From the NCBI RefSeq assembly GCF_007830445.1, contig NZ_VLKR01000022.1:1-64000 (forward strand): a DNA stretch of 64,000 bases, given 5' to 3'. Within the stretch, counting starts at the first letter, position 1; the number at the start of each line of letters is the position of its first letter. The position numbers were made by a program, and so were the translations under genes. The notes beneath the pieces are model-generated. The model was not told the DNA's origin. It worked only from the letters and a program-made list of their open reading frames with translations, and did no database searches. Of the stretch, positions 49,538 to 59,030 are shown piece by piece. This stretch comes from Sphingobacterium siyangense (GTDB taxonomy: Bacteria; Bacteroidota; Bacteroidia; Sphingobacteriales; Sphingobacteriaceae).

Positions 49538-51058
49538 CTATTTGAAAATATCCATATTCTCGTCATAGATAGGGCTCTTTATATCCAAAAATTTCAGCAC
49601 ACTATGAAATACATGATTTTGGGTCAAGGTTTTATTTGGTTTCAACTGTTTTGAATGATCAGACACCCAGACGATAAAAGGAATCTCGTATTGCTCTTTT
49701 GGTGCAATGCTCATCGGCAATCCGTGCATATACAGATTATTTTCACCCAGTGATTCTCCATGATCCGAGACGAACAACATGGCACTGTTATATTCCTTCA
49801 ATTGCTTTAGATCCTCAATCAGATTATGCAAAATATAATCTGTATAAACAACGGTGTTATCATAAGCATTTATCAATTCTTCTTTAGAACAGTTTCCTAA
49901 CTCAACACTATTGCAGACCGGCTTAAACTGCTCGAATTGAGCGGGATATTTCTTGCTATATGTTGGTCCATGGCTTGTACTTGTGTGGAGCACAACAAAA
50001 ATCTTGTCTTTTTTACTGGATGATATCCGCTCCTTTAGACCTGTTAAAAGTACCTCATCGTAAGCACATCCTTCACCTTTACAGTTTGTAGCAAGTTGAT
50101 CATTCGTTTCATATTCTTTAATATGTACAGGTGGCTCTCCCCAATTACTTGTTCGCCAGATCACATCGACATCATTTCTATAGAGGTAATTTGGCAGGAT
50201 TTCGTACAAATCATCCGTATTTTTATGTTCCAAAATACATTTTACTCCAGCTGTCGTATAGGTAGAGCAAGAAGTTGCGTCAAAATGATAAAGATTGGGT
50301 GTTTTGGAAAGCAGAGGGTTTGTATTCTTCTGATAGCCATACAACGAAAAATTATCTCTTCGAGCAGATTCACCTATAACAAGTACAACTACTGTCTTTT
50401 TGTGGTCCGTTATCGTCGCATCCGGCAATAAAATCTCTTTCTTATTTTTTTGGTGTTCATGAATACAAAAGCGCGAAATATTGACGGTATAAGACCAAGG
50501 CATGGCAAGTGCACCCAAAGTCTTCGAATTCTTATCGATCCACAACCAATTAGTCGCATTGGCAAATATTAAAATAACGATAAATAATAACGAAAGTGAG
50601 GAAGTGATAAAAAACTTCTTTGGTTTATCCTTTACTATTTTGGCTTTAATGATGAAGATACTGGGAATAATACCGAGAAACACGAGATAGACGATCAGTT
50701 TCAGGGAAAAGAAACCGCTGGACTCGGAATATCGGGTATTCAAGATATTACCGATCATTGTTTCATCCAAAATAACGCTATATGTGTTAACAAAATAAAC
50801 GGCGACTGAATTGATCAGAAAGAACAAAACAAGTATGGATTTCCCGAAACGACGTGACGCCGAAAAAAACAGATAAAGTACAAAAGCATTCATCACCAGC
50901 ATCAGAACCATTAAGCTACCGATCAGAACAATACCCCCAAAACTCCTGTAATCAACATTATTAAAAACAAAAGTATAAAATGGAAAATGGAAGAATATAA
51001 AATTCAACACACTCATGAAAAGTACAAAATGAACTAATTTTAAGCTATTTTTTAGCAT
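49538..51058 (-). CDS. Phosphoethanolamine transferase, EptA/MCR family
   Basis: The 506-residue inner-membrane protein has five N-terminal membrane segments (through ~190) and a periplasmic sulfatase-like domain. VVLVIGESARRDNFSLYGYQ gives the metal-binding Glu, TSCSTYTTAGVKC the phosphorylated Thr site, and LFVSDHGESLGENNLYMHG the Asp/His metal ligands; cysteine pairs (CKGEGC, CNSVELGNC) form disulfides. It moves phosphoethanolamine from phosphatidylethanolamine to lipid A. It overlaps the upstream PAP2 gene by 14 bases. Such an enzyme raises polymyxin tolerance; that this one does is inferred. Confidence 0.9.
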   Translation of the reverse strand: MLKNSLKLVHFVLFMSVLNFIFFHFPFYTFVFNNVDYRSFGGIVLIGSLMVLMLVMNAFVLYLFFSASRRFGKSILVLFFLINSVAVYFVNTYSVILDETMIGNILNTRYSESSGFFSLKLIVYLVFLGIIPSIFIIKAKIVKDKPKKFFITSSLSLLFIVILIFANATNWLWIDKNSKTLGALAMPWSYTVNISRFCIHEHQKNKKEILLPDATITDHKKTVVVLVIGESARRDNFSLYGYQKNTNPLLSKTPNLYHFDATSCSTYTTAGVKCILEHKNTDDLYEILPNYLYRNDVDVIWRTSNWGEPPVHIKEYETNDQLATNCKGEGCAYDEVLLTGLKERISSSKKDKIFVVLHTSTSHGPTYSKKYPAQFEQFKPVCNSVELGNCSKEELINAYDNTVVYTDYILHNLIEDLKQLKEYNSAMLFVSDHGESLGENNLYMHGLPMSIAPKEQYEIPFIVWVSDHSKQLKPNKTLTQNHVFHSVLKFLDIKSPIYDENMDIFK

Positions 51059-51878
51059 AAACGGTAATGATTTTATAAAGTGTACTAATTAAGCAGATAA
51101 ATGTAAAATAAAATATTAGCAAATTATCATTAATTATTCTATTGATCAATACAATACTGAAAACGAGGAACAATAATATGAAAATTGGATAATACCGTTT
51201 GTTGTTGATCCAGTTCCATATTTTAAATTCCCTGCTAAAAAAAATTCCGAACAGTCCCGAAAGATATCCTATAATACAGCCACTGAGCACGTCTAAAGGA
51301 TAGTGTGCCCCCAATGCGACGCGGGATAAAGCAAGCATCAACCCAATAAATGTTAAACCTAAAAACCACATTATTTTATAACTCAATCGTTGCGGCATAA
51401 AAGCATACATGATAACGGTCAACGTTGTAAATATCGTGATGGAATGGCCAGAAGGCAAGCTATTGTTCCCCAGAAGTATCTTACCGGTAATCAAAAAACT
51501 AGTATGATTAAATACTGCTGCGGGTCGTGGCACAGCAAATAGTACCTTTAAAAGGATCGAAAAGAAAGCAGAAATTAGAGATGCTGATATTAATGCCTCC
51601 CATAATTTAGGACCATAGCGCAGAAAGACACTCAAAAGCGAGAGACTGATTAAACAGTCTCCAAACTGTGTAAAATTGGACTCAAGATTTGGATATTGCC
51701 CCAAATAAGCATTTATCGCGAAAAAGCTACTCTTCTGAATGACGGTATAGCCATATACATTCAATGCATGATTAAAATATAGAAATAGAATGAGCAGAGC
51801 TAACAGGATTATAGGTAGAAAGAACAACGATTTTCTAAGCCTAGCATAATTATGGATTATCGTCGAATTAGTATTCAT
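51045..51878 (-). CDS. PAP2-type lipid phosphatase (LpxE/LpxF-like)
   Basis: The 277-residue membrane protein has about six segments. The phosphatase motifs are KVLFAVPRPAAV (KxxxxxxRP), LPSGHSITIFT (PSGH) and SRVALGAHYPLDVLSG (SRxxxxxHxxxD), complete. Paired with an EptA enzyme it probably removes a lipid A phosphate so that phosphoethanolamine can be added, or acts on another lipid phosphate. Cotranslation is indicated by the overlap. The gene leads the operon. ACGCGT repeats lie immediately upstream. Confidence 0.85.
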   Translation of the reverse strand: MNTNSTIIHNYARLRKSLFFLPIILLALLILFLYFNHALNVYGYTVIQKSSFFAINAYLGQYPNLESNFTQFGDCLISLSLLSVFLRYGPKLWEALISASLISAFFSILLKVLFAVPRPAAVFNHTSFLITGKILLGNNSLPSGHSITIFTTLTVIMYAFMPQRLSYKIMWFLGLTFIGLMLALSRVALGAHYPLDVLSGCIIGYLSGLFGIFFSREFKIWNWINNKRYYPIFILLFLVFSIVLINRIINDNLLIFYFTFICLISTLYKIITVYAKK

Positions 51879-51883
51879 CTTGC

Positions 51884-51903
51884 ACGCGTCTTTTTAAACG
51901 CGT
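51884..51903. promoter_or_regulatory. Two ACGCGT boxes before the PAP2 gene
   Basis: ACGCGT at 51884-51889 and again at 51898-51903, 14 bases apart, lie 5-25 bases upstream of the PAP2 start. Each is its own palindrome, so together they also form a hairpin in the leader mRNA. It may be a protein site or an RNA structure over the ribosome-binding region. Confidence 0.35.
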
Positions 51904-52014
51904 AAAGAACGGAACGAATTCTGTAGAAATTTAGAATTTACAAATGCAGCGTAGGCTTTCTTATTCCGTGCCCATTACTGATTCACTTCCCCCTCAAAAA
52001 AAGCTTTATCATAA

Positions 52015-52079
52015 AAGGAAACCGATATTCAACGTATTTTGCTTCATCTCAGAGCACAAGGCTGAAGATCGGTTTCCTT
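52015..52079 (-). terminator. Terminator-like stem
   Basis: AAGGAAACCGAT (52015-52026) pairs perfectly with ATCGGTTTCCTT (52068-52079). On the minus strand a TTATGATAAAG stretch follows. It lies directly after the hydrolase remnant and would end the epimerase transcript. Confidence 0.55.
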
Positions 52080-52082
52080 GTC

Positions 52083-52199
52083 TTACAGTTTTCCCAGCAG
52101 CTGTGAAAAAGCGCTGATGACCAAAGTTGGCTCCTCAAGCATAATATTATGACCAGATGCGGTTGTTGCCAGGTGAACAAAGTCGCTTGCGCTCTCATT
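52083..52199 (-). pseudogene. Alpha/beta hydrolase, C-terminal tail
   Basis: The frame ends SDFVHLATTASGHNIMLEEP and TLVISAFSQLLGKL, with the His of GHNIMLEEP being the catalytic His of alpha/beta hydrolases and the last helix following. The nucleophile elbow and the rest of the fold are missing. It starts at or just past the end of the epimerase gene, so a deletion seems to have joined the two. Confidence 0.7.
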
Positions 52200-52209
52200 T
52201 ATGCATAAG

Positions 52210-53136
52210 TTAAAACTTGTCCTGTTTAATCTGATCGATTCCCTGCTCGTAAGAAGTAACCTCAAATTCAGGAAATCTATTTCTAAACTTTGAATCATCA
52301 AATAGATTATTGTGTTCGTATCGTGGAAGAAGTTCCAAAAGCTCCTTTAACCGCTTATTGAACAGAGCCCCTATTTTAAAGATAAATTTGGGAACTACAG
52401 TATATTTGAATTCCCTACCGTAAATATCTGCTGCCATTCTGATAAACTCCCGGTAAGTGGGATGCGCTTTATCCACGGGCAAATGCCAGGTCTGTCCATA
52501 GGCATCAGGTGTATTTCCGATAAGTGCAGTTGCTCGACTTGCGTCGGGAGTCCAAATCAGACTTCGTTTTTTATCAACACATAAAGGCACTTTCAGTTTT
52601 TTATCCGCTTTGATGTTATCAAAAATTAGGGTATTGGTAATGCTTTGTGTTTTGCCAGGACCATAAAATTCAGGTGCTCGACAAATAACGGCTTCAAGCT
52701 GGCCCGATGCTATCTCAGCAAGTACCATTTCTGCCATGTTCCGCCTCACTTTCCCCTTTCTTCCGACAGGAGCAAAGGTACTTTCCTCCGTCAAAACACG
52801 ATCCTCTTGAGGATACATATATGTATTATCAAAAAAGACAAGCTTAGTACCATTGATCTTACAGGCATCAATCACATGACGAAGAATAGCTGGAAACTGT
52901 TCCTCCCATAGATCCGAACTTATAGGAAGCCCTAAAGTGAAATAGGCAATATCACTCCCCTTCACCGCCTCGATTGCCTGTTCACGGATCGATAGATCCG
53001 CAGAAAAAACTTCGTCAGTATCATTTACTTTTTTTGCTTTTCGACTGACAATGCGGATAGCAGAAGTAAAATTTCGCTTTAGCTCGCGCGCCAGTTCTTC
53101 TCCAATTTGTCCATTGGCACCCAATATCGTCTGCAT
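52210..53136 (-). CDS. NAD(P)-dependent epimerase/dehydratase-like protein
   Basis: I place the start at ATG 53136 (MQTILGANGQIGEELARELK), since the preceding 19 codons are not conserved. The 308-residue extended SDR has ILGANGQIG (cofactor Gly motif), VFFDNTYMYPQED with the active YxxxR-like Tyr altered, VLTEESTFAPVGRKGKVRRN and EAVICRAPEFYGPGKTQ, typical of NAD-dependent epimerases/dehydratases. The catalytic Lys after Tyr is not in the standard YxxxK spacing (KGKVRRNMAE). Substrate is unknown. Confidence 0.75.
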   Translation of the reverse strand: MQTILGANGQIGEELARELKRNFTSAIRIVSRKAKKVNDTDEVFSADLSIREQAIEAVKGSDIAYFTLGLPISSDLWEEQFPAILRHVIDACKINGTKLVFFDNTYMYPQEDRVLTEESTFAPVGRKGKVRRNMAEMVLAEIASGQLEAVICRAPEFYGPGKTQSITNTLIFDNIKADKKLKVPLCVDKKRSLIWTPDASRATALIGNTPDAYGQTWHLPVDKAHPTYREFIRMAADIYGREFKYTVVPKFIFKIGALFNKRLKELLELLPRYEHNNLFDDSKFRNRFPEFEVTSYEQGIDQIKQDKF

Positions 53137-53267
53137 AATATTCCTTTTTCTATGTTGTGACCATCTGATACCAATATATTGATATTTGTTCAATTAACCG
53201 CACCGTTGCGGTTCAATACCGAATAACTCCCGACCTCAACTTTTCTCAGCGCCCATGACCTATCTTA

Positions 53268-54620
53268 TTAAGGATGTTGCCATGGACTGCGATACGGTCT
53301 TTGCAGTAATTGAGTTGCTTCAGGATCATCGACACATATTTTTTGTATTGGATCATAAATCAAGGGGCGATTCAACTGCATCGACAAGTTTGCCAGAATG
53401 CAGCTTGCGGTAGATATATAGCCCTCTTCAATATCAGCTACAGGCAGATGATTATTTTCAATTGCCGATAAAAGGTCAAGCATATGTTGTCTGGTTGCAG
53501 GCGCTGTATGCAACTCGATTCGGTGCTCCGTCAAATCTTTGGGGAACTTCTCCTTTTCTAAGATAACATCCTGTCGAATGGGCGTGCCTTCTCCGATTGG
53601 AATAAATTCATATTTCATCACACTTCCCTTTAAGGTACCCTTGTCACCATATATCACAAATGCCCAAGGGTATTCAGGGTCTGCTGCTGCCCCCCATGTC
53701 CTATGCTGCCAGACACAATTAAGATCTTCGTATTCAAATAAGGCTGTCTGCGTATCCGCGATCGTCGATTTCCCTCCTTTTTGCACATAAATGCCACCTT
53801 TCGCATGCACGCTTTTGGGCCATTTAAGCTGCAGAAGCCAACGCACAGTATCAAACATATGCATTCCCATATCCCCGGTTATTCCATTCCCATAGGCCAT
53901 AAAAGTTCGCCACCAGCCACCATGAGGCAAACCATCATAAGCCCGCAAAGGTGCTGGACCCGTCCAAAGTTCGTAATCCAGGAAATCTGGAACCGGCTCG
54001 ATCGGTGGATTGCCGTTCTTTCGCATATGATAATAGCAGCACATTTCCACATGCGAAATCTTTCCAAGTAAGCCACTATCGATCACTCGCTTCTTGGCAT
54101 CAATGAGATGGGCTGTACTTCTCCGTTGTGTTCCCACTTGAACTTTCCGGTTATATTTTCTTGCCGCACGCCATATAGCATCCCCCTCAAGCACATCAAC
54201 ACTGATCGGTTTCTGCAAATAGAGATGAGCACCCGAACGCATCGCATCAATAGCCTGTCTGGCGTGCCAGTGATCTGGTGTTCCAATGAGAATTAGATCG
54301 AATTTATGACTGGCGAGCATTTGCCTATAATCTTTATACAGTTTTGGAACTTTTTTTGAAATTTGACGCTCACTAATCAGCCGCCCAGCTTCCTGCAGCT
54401 GATTGTCGTCGACATCGCATATAGCAATGACATCGACATCCCGAACCTGAATTAAACGGAATAAATCACTTTTCCCATACCAACCTGCACCAATCAATCC
54501 GACCCGAAAATTTTTAATCGCATCACGAAATGAAAGCCCCTTAACTTCTAAGGCTGATAAAGTTAAAACTGCCCCCGCTCCTTGAATAAATTTTCTCCTA
54601 TTTAGATTGACCATAGCCAT
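53268..54620 (-). CDS. Gfo/Idh/MocA oxidoreductase, Tat-exported
   Basis: The 450-residue oxidoreductase begins MAMVNLNRRKFIQGAG, a twin-arginine signal, so it is folded in the cytoplasm with NAD(P) and exported. GLIGAGWYGKSDLFRL is the cofactor site, YLQKPISVDVLEGD carries the EKP-like Lys, and GGWWRTFMAYGNGITGDMGMHMFD supplies the DxxxH catalytic pair of the C-terminal domain. Bacteroidota have many such Tat-exported paralogues that act on sugars or sugar glycosides. It is monocistronic. Confidence 0.88.
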   Translation of the reverse strand: MAMVNLNRRKFIQGAGAVLTLSALEVKGLSFRDAIKNFRVGLIGAGWYGKSDLFRLIQVRDVDVIAICDVDDNQLQEAGRLISERQISKKVPKLYKDYRQMLASHKFDLILIGTPDHWHARQAIDAMRSGAHLYLQKPISVDVLEGDAIWRAARKYNRKVQVGTQRRSTAHLIDAKKRVIDSGLLGKISHVEMCCYYHMRKNGNPPIEPVPDFLDYELWTGPAPLRAYDGLPHGGWWRTFMAYGNGITGDMGMHMFDTVRWLLQLKWPKSVHAKGGIYVQKGGKSTIADTQTALFEYEDLNCVWQHRTWGAAADPEYPWAFVIYGDKGTLKGSVMKYEFIPIGEGTPIRQDVILEKEKFPKDLTEHRIELHTAPATRQHMLDLLSAIENNHLPVADIEEGYISTASCILANLSMQLNRPLIYDPIQKICVDDPEATQLLQRPYRSPWQHP

Positions 54621-54814
54621 AATTCATTGGTTTATTGCCTAATATAAGAAAAAACAAACGATAAATCAACCTGTTTTAAGCCGCAAAATACGTTACAGGC
54701 AAAAGAACCTACCTACAGGAACAAGACCTGCACTTTAAGATCAACAAGTAGCACAGCATTTTTTTCATTTAAGCCAAAATAGCGTAAATTCATATCGAGC
54801 TAAACAATTAAGAC

Positions 54815-55615
54815 ATGAAAAGAGAAATGGTATTTTTGAAAGTAATATTATTTTACTTTGCCTCCCTCGTGGTGTTTGCTTTCGCTGCAGGCATAACCAA
54901 ACAAACAATGTTCTCCGATTTACTTTCACTCAGCCTCGCGACATTCCTCAGCTTGGGTTTAATTTACCTGTTTAAAGCTTGGGATAAAATTAGTTTTTCT
55001 CAAATTGGGTTAGGATTTAACAAAAAGAGTGTGCTCAATTTTAGCGCTGGCTTATGCTTAGGTATTGTTATGGTCGGCCTTATGGTTATAATACTAACAA
55101 ATTTTGCCGAAGTATCTTTTAAGAAACAGGCATTTATTGACACTAAATTATTGGCAATACATATTCTTCTTTACTTTTTCGTCGCCTGTCGGGAAGAGTT
55201 GGTTTTTAGAACCTATTTCTTATGGCGCCTGAAAGATAAACTCGGCACTGTTGTAGCCTTTTCGATTATGGTACTTGTTTTTATTTTAGAACATTTATTT
55301 ACCGGTTTTACACTAAAGGCGGCAGTACTGGGTTCAGGACTTGGAGCTGTACTTTTTGGTCTTGCTGTACTAAGAACCCGCAATATTGCACTATCTATTG
55401 GACTGCACTTCGGCTGGAACCTAACCCATTGGGCTTTGGGGTTTAAAAATAGCACAGGGTTATGGGTAGAAAGTGTTGCAAAGGGCAGTGAACATCAGTC
55501 TGAAAACATCGCGTTTATTGCCTATACGATCGTAATGCTTTTAGGTATTCTGATCGTCTATAAGCTGTCAAAAAAAACATCGTTTCAGGGGAACAATAGT
55601 AGCCCGATCGATTAA
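54815..55615 (+). CDS. CPBP-type intramembrane metalloprotease
   Basis: The 266-residue protein has seven or eight membrane segments. The motifs CREELVFRTYFLWRLKD (EExxxR), LVFILEHLFTGF (the FxxxH-like His) and LSIGLHFGWNL (HxxxN) match CPBP/Abi proteases. Two such genes lie in this window (also 10.0 kb), with no bacteriocin-like precursor visible. The immediate downstream region holds a tiny lipoprotein-like frame. Confidence 0.82.
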   Translation: MKREMVFLKVILFYFASLVVFAFAAGITKQTMFSDLLSLSLATFLSLGLIYLFKAWDKISFSQIGLGFNKKSVLNFSAGLCLGIVMVGLMVIILTNFAEVSFKKQAFIDTKLLAIHILLYFFVACREELVFRTYFLWRLKDKLGTVVAFSIMVLVFILEHLFTGFTLKAAVLGSGLGAVLFGLAVLRTRNIALSIGLHFGWNLTHWALGFKNSTGLWVESVAKGSEHQSENIAFIAYTIVMLLGILIVYKLSKKTSFQGNNSSPID

Positions 55616-55779
55616 TCCCAAAATCGATGCACAAGCCATCGGTAAAAGCTTTTGCCAACATATAATTCCCTTTATTATATCAGCTACCCTGTAGACACGA
55701 AGCTACAACAATCAGACTCACTGCAAGTTCTAAAAATAAAGGCACGGCTTTTGTAAACTACTAAGTAAAAAAAAGTATT

Positions 55780-55869
55780 ATGAGAAGAACGCCTTACACC
55801 ACATCTGTTATTATATTGCTCGTCCTATGTCTGATTGTACTAATGACCACATGTTCAAAAATTGCCTAA
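55780..55869 (+). CDS. Tiny lipoprotein-like peptide, 29 aa
   Basis: The frame encodes MRRTPYTTSVIILLVLCLIV followed by LMTTCSKIA. A basic start, hydrophobic core and a TTCS site match a lipoprotein signal with Cys at residue 26, leaving four mature residues (CSKI A). An AAAGT sits before the ATG. Similar entericidin-like peptides exist in other phyla, but similarity is only in layout. No other coding frame is seen in 55616-56236. Confidence 0.45.
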   Translation: MRRTPYTTSVIILLVLCLIVLMTTCSKIA

Positions 55870-56236
55870 ATTACATCCAGTTTGGGCAAAATTGTAAAAC
55901 CAGTCATGAACGTAATGACGAGTTCATCATTGAAAATAGAGTCTAAAAAAATAGATTCTTAGGCCTTCCCCATGGCTTTCATCAAGCAGATAAATTTCAC
56001 TTTATTAATCAGGCAAGAACACAATCCGAACAGATTGTGCTAAACGTCGTTATTCCCACAGGTATAATTACAAAAAAGCCCTAGAGCGGGGAACTCTAGG
56101 GTCTTAGCCATATATTAACCTATTTTATGAAAAGTATTTGTATCAATAACGTCTTAGTTTTCTATTTATTTTGTACAACATAGAAATTTCTTAAATTTTC
56201 TTTTTTTCGCACAAAGGTTCGATTCAATCATTTACC
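55870..56236. other. 367-base intergenic region
   Basis: Apart from the minus-strand terminator at 56073-56101 and a short GAGTCTAAAAAAATAGATTC dyad (55939-55958), I see no gene. The DNA is AT-rich and no strong promoter motif stands out. Confidence 0.45.
56073..56101 (-). terminator. Terminator after the VOC gene
   Basis: CCCTAGAG (56079-56086) and CTCTAGGG (56094-56101) pair perfectly around a 7-base loop, and on the minus strand the stem is followed by CTTTTTTG. It terminates transcription coming from the VOC gene. Confidence 0.75.
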
Positions 56237-56683
56237 TTATAGAGGTTGGGCTAAACCAATCAATAATCCCTCTACTCCTCTTAGATAACAAAGGCGATAA
56301 GCATTTTCGTATTGTACCACCTCCCCTACGAGGACAGCGCCGTGATTGCCAATTAGCCTCCGCAGTACATCATCTAGATCTTCAACGGTAAACATTGCCC
56401 GCAAATAGCCCAAGGCATTGACCGGAGCATTTCTGTGATCTGCAATTATCGCAGGATCAATAAATCTTGAAAGTTCCAATCGGCTATGTCCATCTGGTGT
56501 CACCATCATGGCGATCTCGACATGCTGCGCACCAAGACCAGTCACTCTACCTGCCCATTCACCTTCAATCTGTGCTCTCCCTTCCAGATATAAACCAAGT
56601 TCTGAAAAAAACGAAATCGCGTTGTCCAACGACTCCACCACGATACCCATATTATCCATTCGAAGTAACTTACTCTTTTCCAT
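56237..56683 (-). CDS. VOC (glyoxalase-like) protein
   Basis: The 148-residue VOC fold protein has MGIVVESLDNAISFFSELGL (first strand, helix), HVEIAMMVTPDGHSRLELSR (Glu/His positions) and, in the second half, LRAMFTVEDLDDVLRRLIGN and NAYRLCYLRGVEGLLIGLAQ. The Cys in RLCYLRG and Glu in GVEGLLI are in the usual metal-ligand area. Substrate is unknown. It is monocistronic, upstream of the TonB gene cluster on the same strand but separated from it. Confidence 0.8.
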   Translation of the reverse strand: MEKSKLLRMDNMGIVVESLDNAISFFSELGLYLEGRAQIEGEWAGRVTGLGAQHVEIAMMVTPDGHSRLELSRFIDPAIIADHRNAPVNALGYLRAMFTVEDLDDVLRRLIGNHGAVLVGEVVQYENAYRLCYLRGVEGLLIGLAQPL

Positions 56684-56764
56684 AATACATCATTATTTAC
56701 AAGGAGTTATAATCCCTATTAAAGATACAAAGGAAAATTTTAAAGCTACCATCGCGCCCAGTCT

Positions 56765-59017
56765 TTAGAATTTATAACTCAGACCCGCTTTTACCATAAA
56801 AGGTGTTCCAGGAGTGAAATGCAATTCAGAAACGGACTGCTGTTCATTTCTTAATCGAGTTTCGGTCTCAAACTGCGCTTCATTCCACTTGGTGTCAAAT
56901 AAGTTTTGGATCTGCACCAAAAAATTCCATTTTCCCAGGCCATAGTTTAGCAGGAGGTCATTGACAAAATAACCTTTAGCACGTACCGAATTATCTTCTA
57001 TCGCTGGTTTTATATTCATATAACGATAGCGCAAATTAGCCGAAATGCCAAGCGGTAACTTCACAGATACCCCTCCTGTACTTGTTAAAGAAGGCACCAG
57101 CGGGATATAGTTTTCAACTTTAGGTTCGTCAATCGCCCGCGCGTAAGCATAATTTATGTCGCCGTCAAAATATAACCAAGGGGTAGCTTGATAGCGTAAA
57201 CTCAAATCTGCCCCCAGACGTTTCGTTTTCCCTGAAGGCTCTACGACAGCTTCATCCCCAACATACACAAATTCTTGCTGAAGGTACAACCCCCATAAAG
57301 CAGGCTGAATAAAGAGGTTATCAGTTGGCTTCCAGATCAAGCCAAGATCTGCACCATAGGAAATGGGCATAATATCTTTTCCATGTTGTTCCATCACCAC
57401 GCGGATATCATTGGAATGAAATCCCATACCCGTTTTCAAATATAATTGTGCGCGATGACTGAACGTATATCCAAAATTAAGCTTTGGACTAATCCTTGTC
57501 GCGGAAGCCTCTTGTCCGGCGGGGTCACTTTTCAGCTTATCATGCAAGTTGAAAATCAAATGATCGACACGTATTGCAGGATTAATAGTCCATTTACCAA
57601 TACGCCAATCCAGATTGCTATAGGCATGCAGATTCATTTCTACGCCCGAAATATGCGAAAGCCGATCCAATAATTCGTCGCGCTGATAAACATGGTTCAG
57701 TTGAAGATCTTTGATATCGTCCACTCGGAGTCCAAAACCCGATGTCCAAGAAAGCTGACTATGATCAAACTGAAATTGGCGATTGTATTTGTTTTCAATC
57801 CCGTACAGGTATCGATCATCAACCTGTTCTATCTCATCGCCATGAATGGGATCTTTCAGAAAAAAAGTGAAATCGGAAAACAACTGAAATTTATAGCGCG
57901 ACAAGTAAACATTGCTTTCCCAGCTTTCCTGATCACTGATCAGCGCACGGTATTGCATCGCTAAATTCATGCGGGATGTATTTCCGCCTTCAGTAGAATC
58001 GATCGACCCCCAACGGCTAATCAGTCCCTGCCGAACGGCCCGCTCCGGAATCTGACCCGATGCATTCCAACCCGAGCTGAATATGGACCCCTGGAGATTG
58101 ATATAATGTTTCTCATCGATCCACTGATTATACTTCGCAAATAGATTGACACGACTAAAATTTTGCTTGATGTCAAAAGGACCGTTCGAATAATTGAACT
58201 CACCTGCAGCATAGGCATACTTATTCTGCTCATGGTTATTCACCAGATTAAGCATGGCTACCGTACGCCAGGAGTCAAAAGAACCCCCTTCAACCTTAAA
58301 AAGATTATGATCCAAATGATCCAAGGTTGTAAAATTAACATAACCCGATGTATTCAGATCACCTTTGTCTGCATAATAGGCCCCCTTGCCAAAATCAATA
58401 TCTTTAACCGTTTCTGGAATAATAAAATGAAGATCTGCGTATCCCTGACCGTGCGCATGAGAGACCATATTAACTGGGATACCATCTGCAGTAATGGCAA
58501 TATCTGTACCATGGTCATTATCAAATCCACGCAAAAATATCTGCTCAGCCTTTCCACCGCCGGCATGCTGTGCTATAAAGAGCCCAGGAACTTTCCGTAA
58601 TAGATCTTGCGCCGAATTAACAGGAATCTTACTTAAATCAACTTTGCTCAATGTTTTACTGCTATTGAATGCATCCACCTGAATTTGACTCAACTGCACT
58701 TCGTTTTTTTGCATCTCGATTTCAATGGGAGACTTTGCTTCTTTTAGGATGTACATCTGATCGAGATAGCCTATCCGGCTCAACAGTAAGGTGTCCGGAA
58801 ATGTTCCCGGCTGTACGGAAAAAGCACCATTCAATGCGGTATGACTATGCTTTATTCCACGTTGGTAGCGTATATTGACTTCTTCTAATTGCTATTTACT
58901 ATCCTTATCTTTCACAGTTCCCTGAATCACATGTTGCTGTGCATAACTGTGGGTCGCAGCCAGTAAGCCTATAAAAAAGGTAATTTGACGTTTGTTCATA
59001 TTTTGACGTTTGTTCAT
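56765..59017 (-). pseudogene. TonB-dependent receptor with in-frame TAG
   Basis: The start MNKRQITFFIGLLAATHSYA (58999), or six codons earlier in a duplicated MNKRQN unit (59017), gives a signal peptide and VIQGTVKDKDSK. A TAG at 58894-58892 then interrupts the same frame, which goes on as QLEEVNIRYQRGIK, the plug (VPGLFIAQHAGGGKAEQIFL, RGFDNDHGTDIAITADGIP) and a barrel ending AGLSYKF. A CAG-to-TAG change is the simplest cause. A product starting at 58834 would lack the signal. The HGTDI and VSHAHGQGYAD segment fits metal-type receptors. Confidence 0.85.
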
Positions 59018-59030
59018 AATTTTAAAAAAA

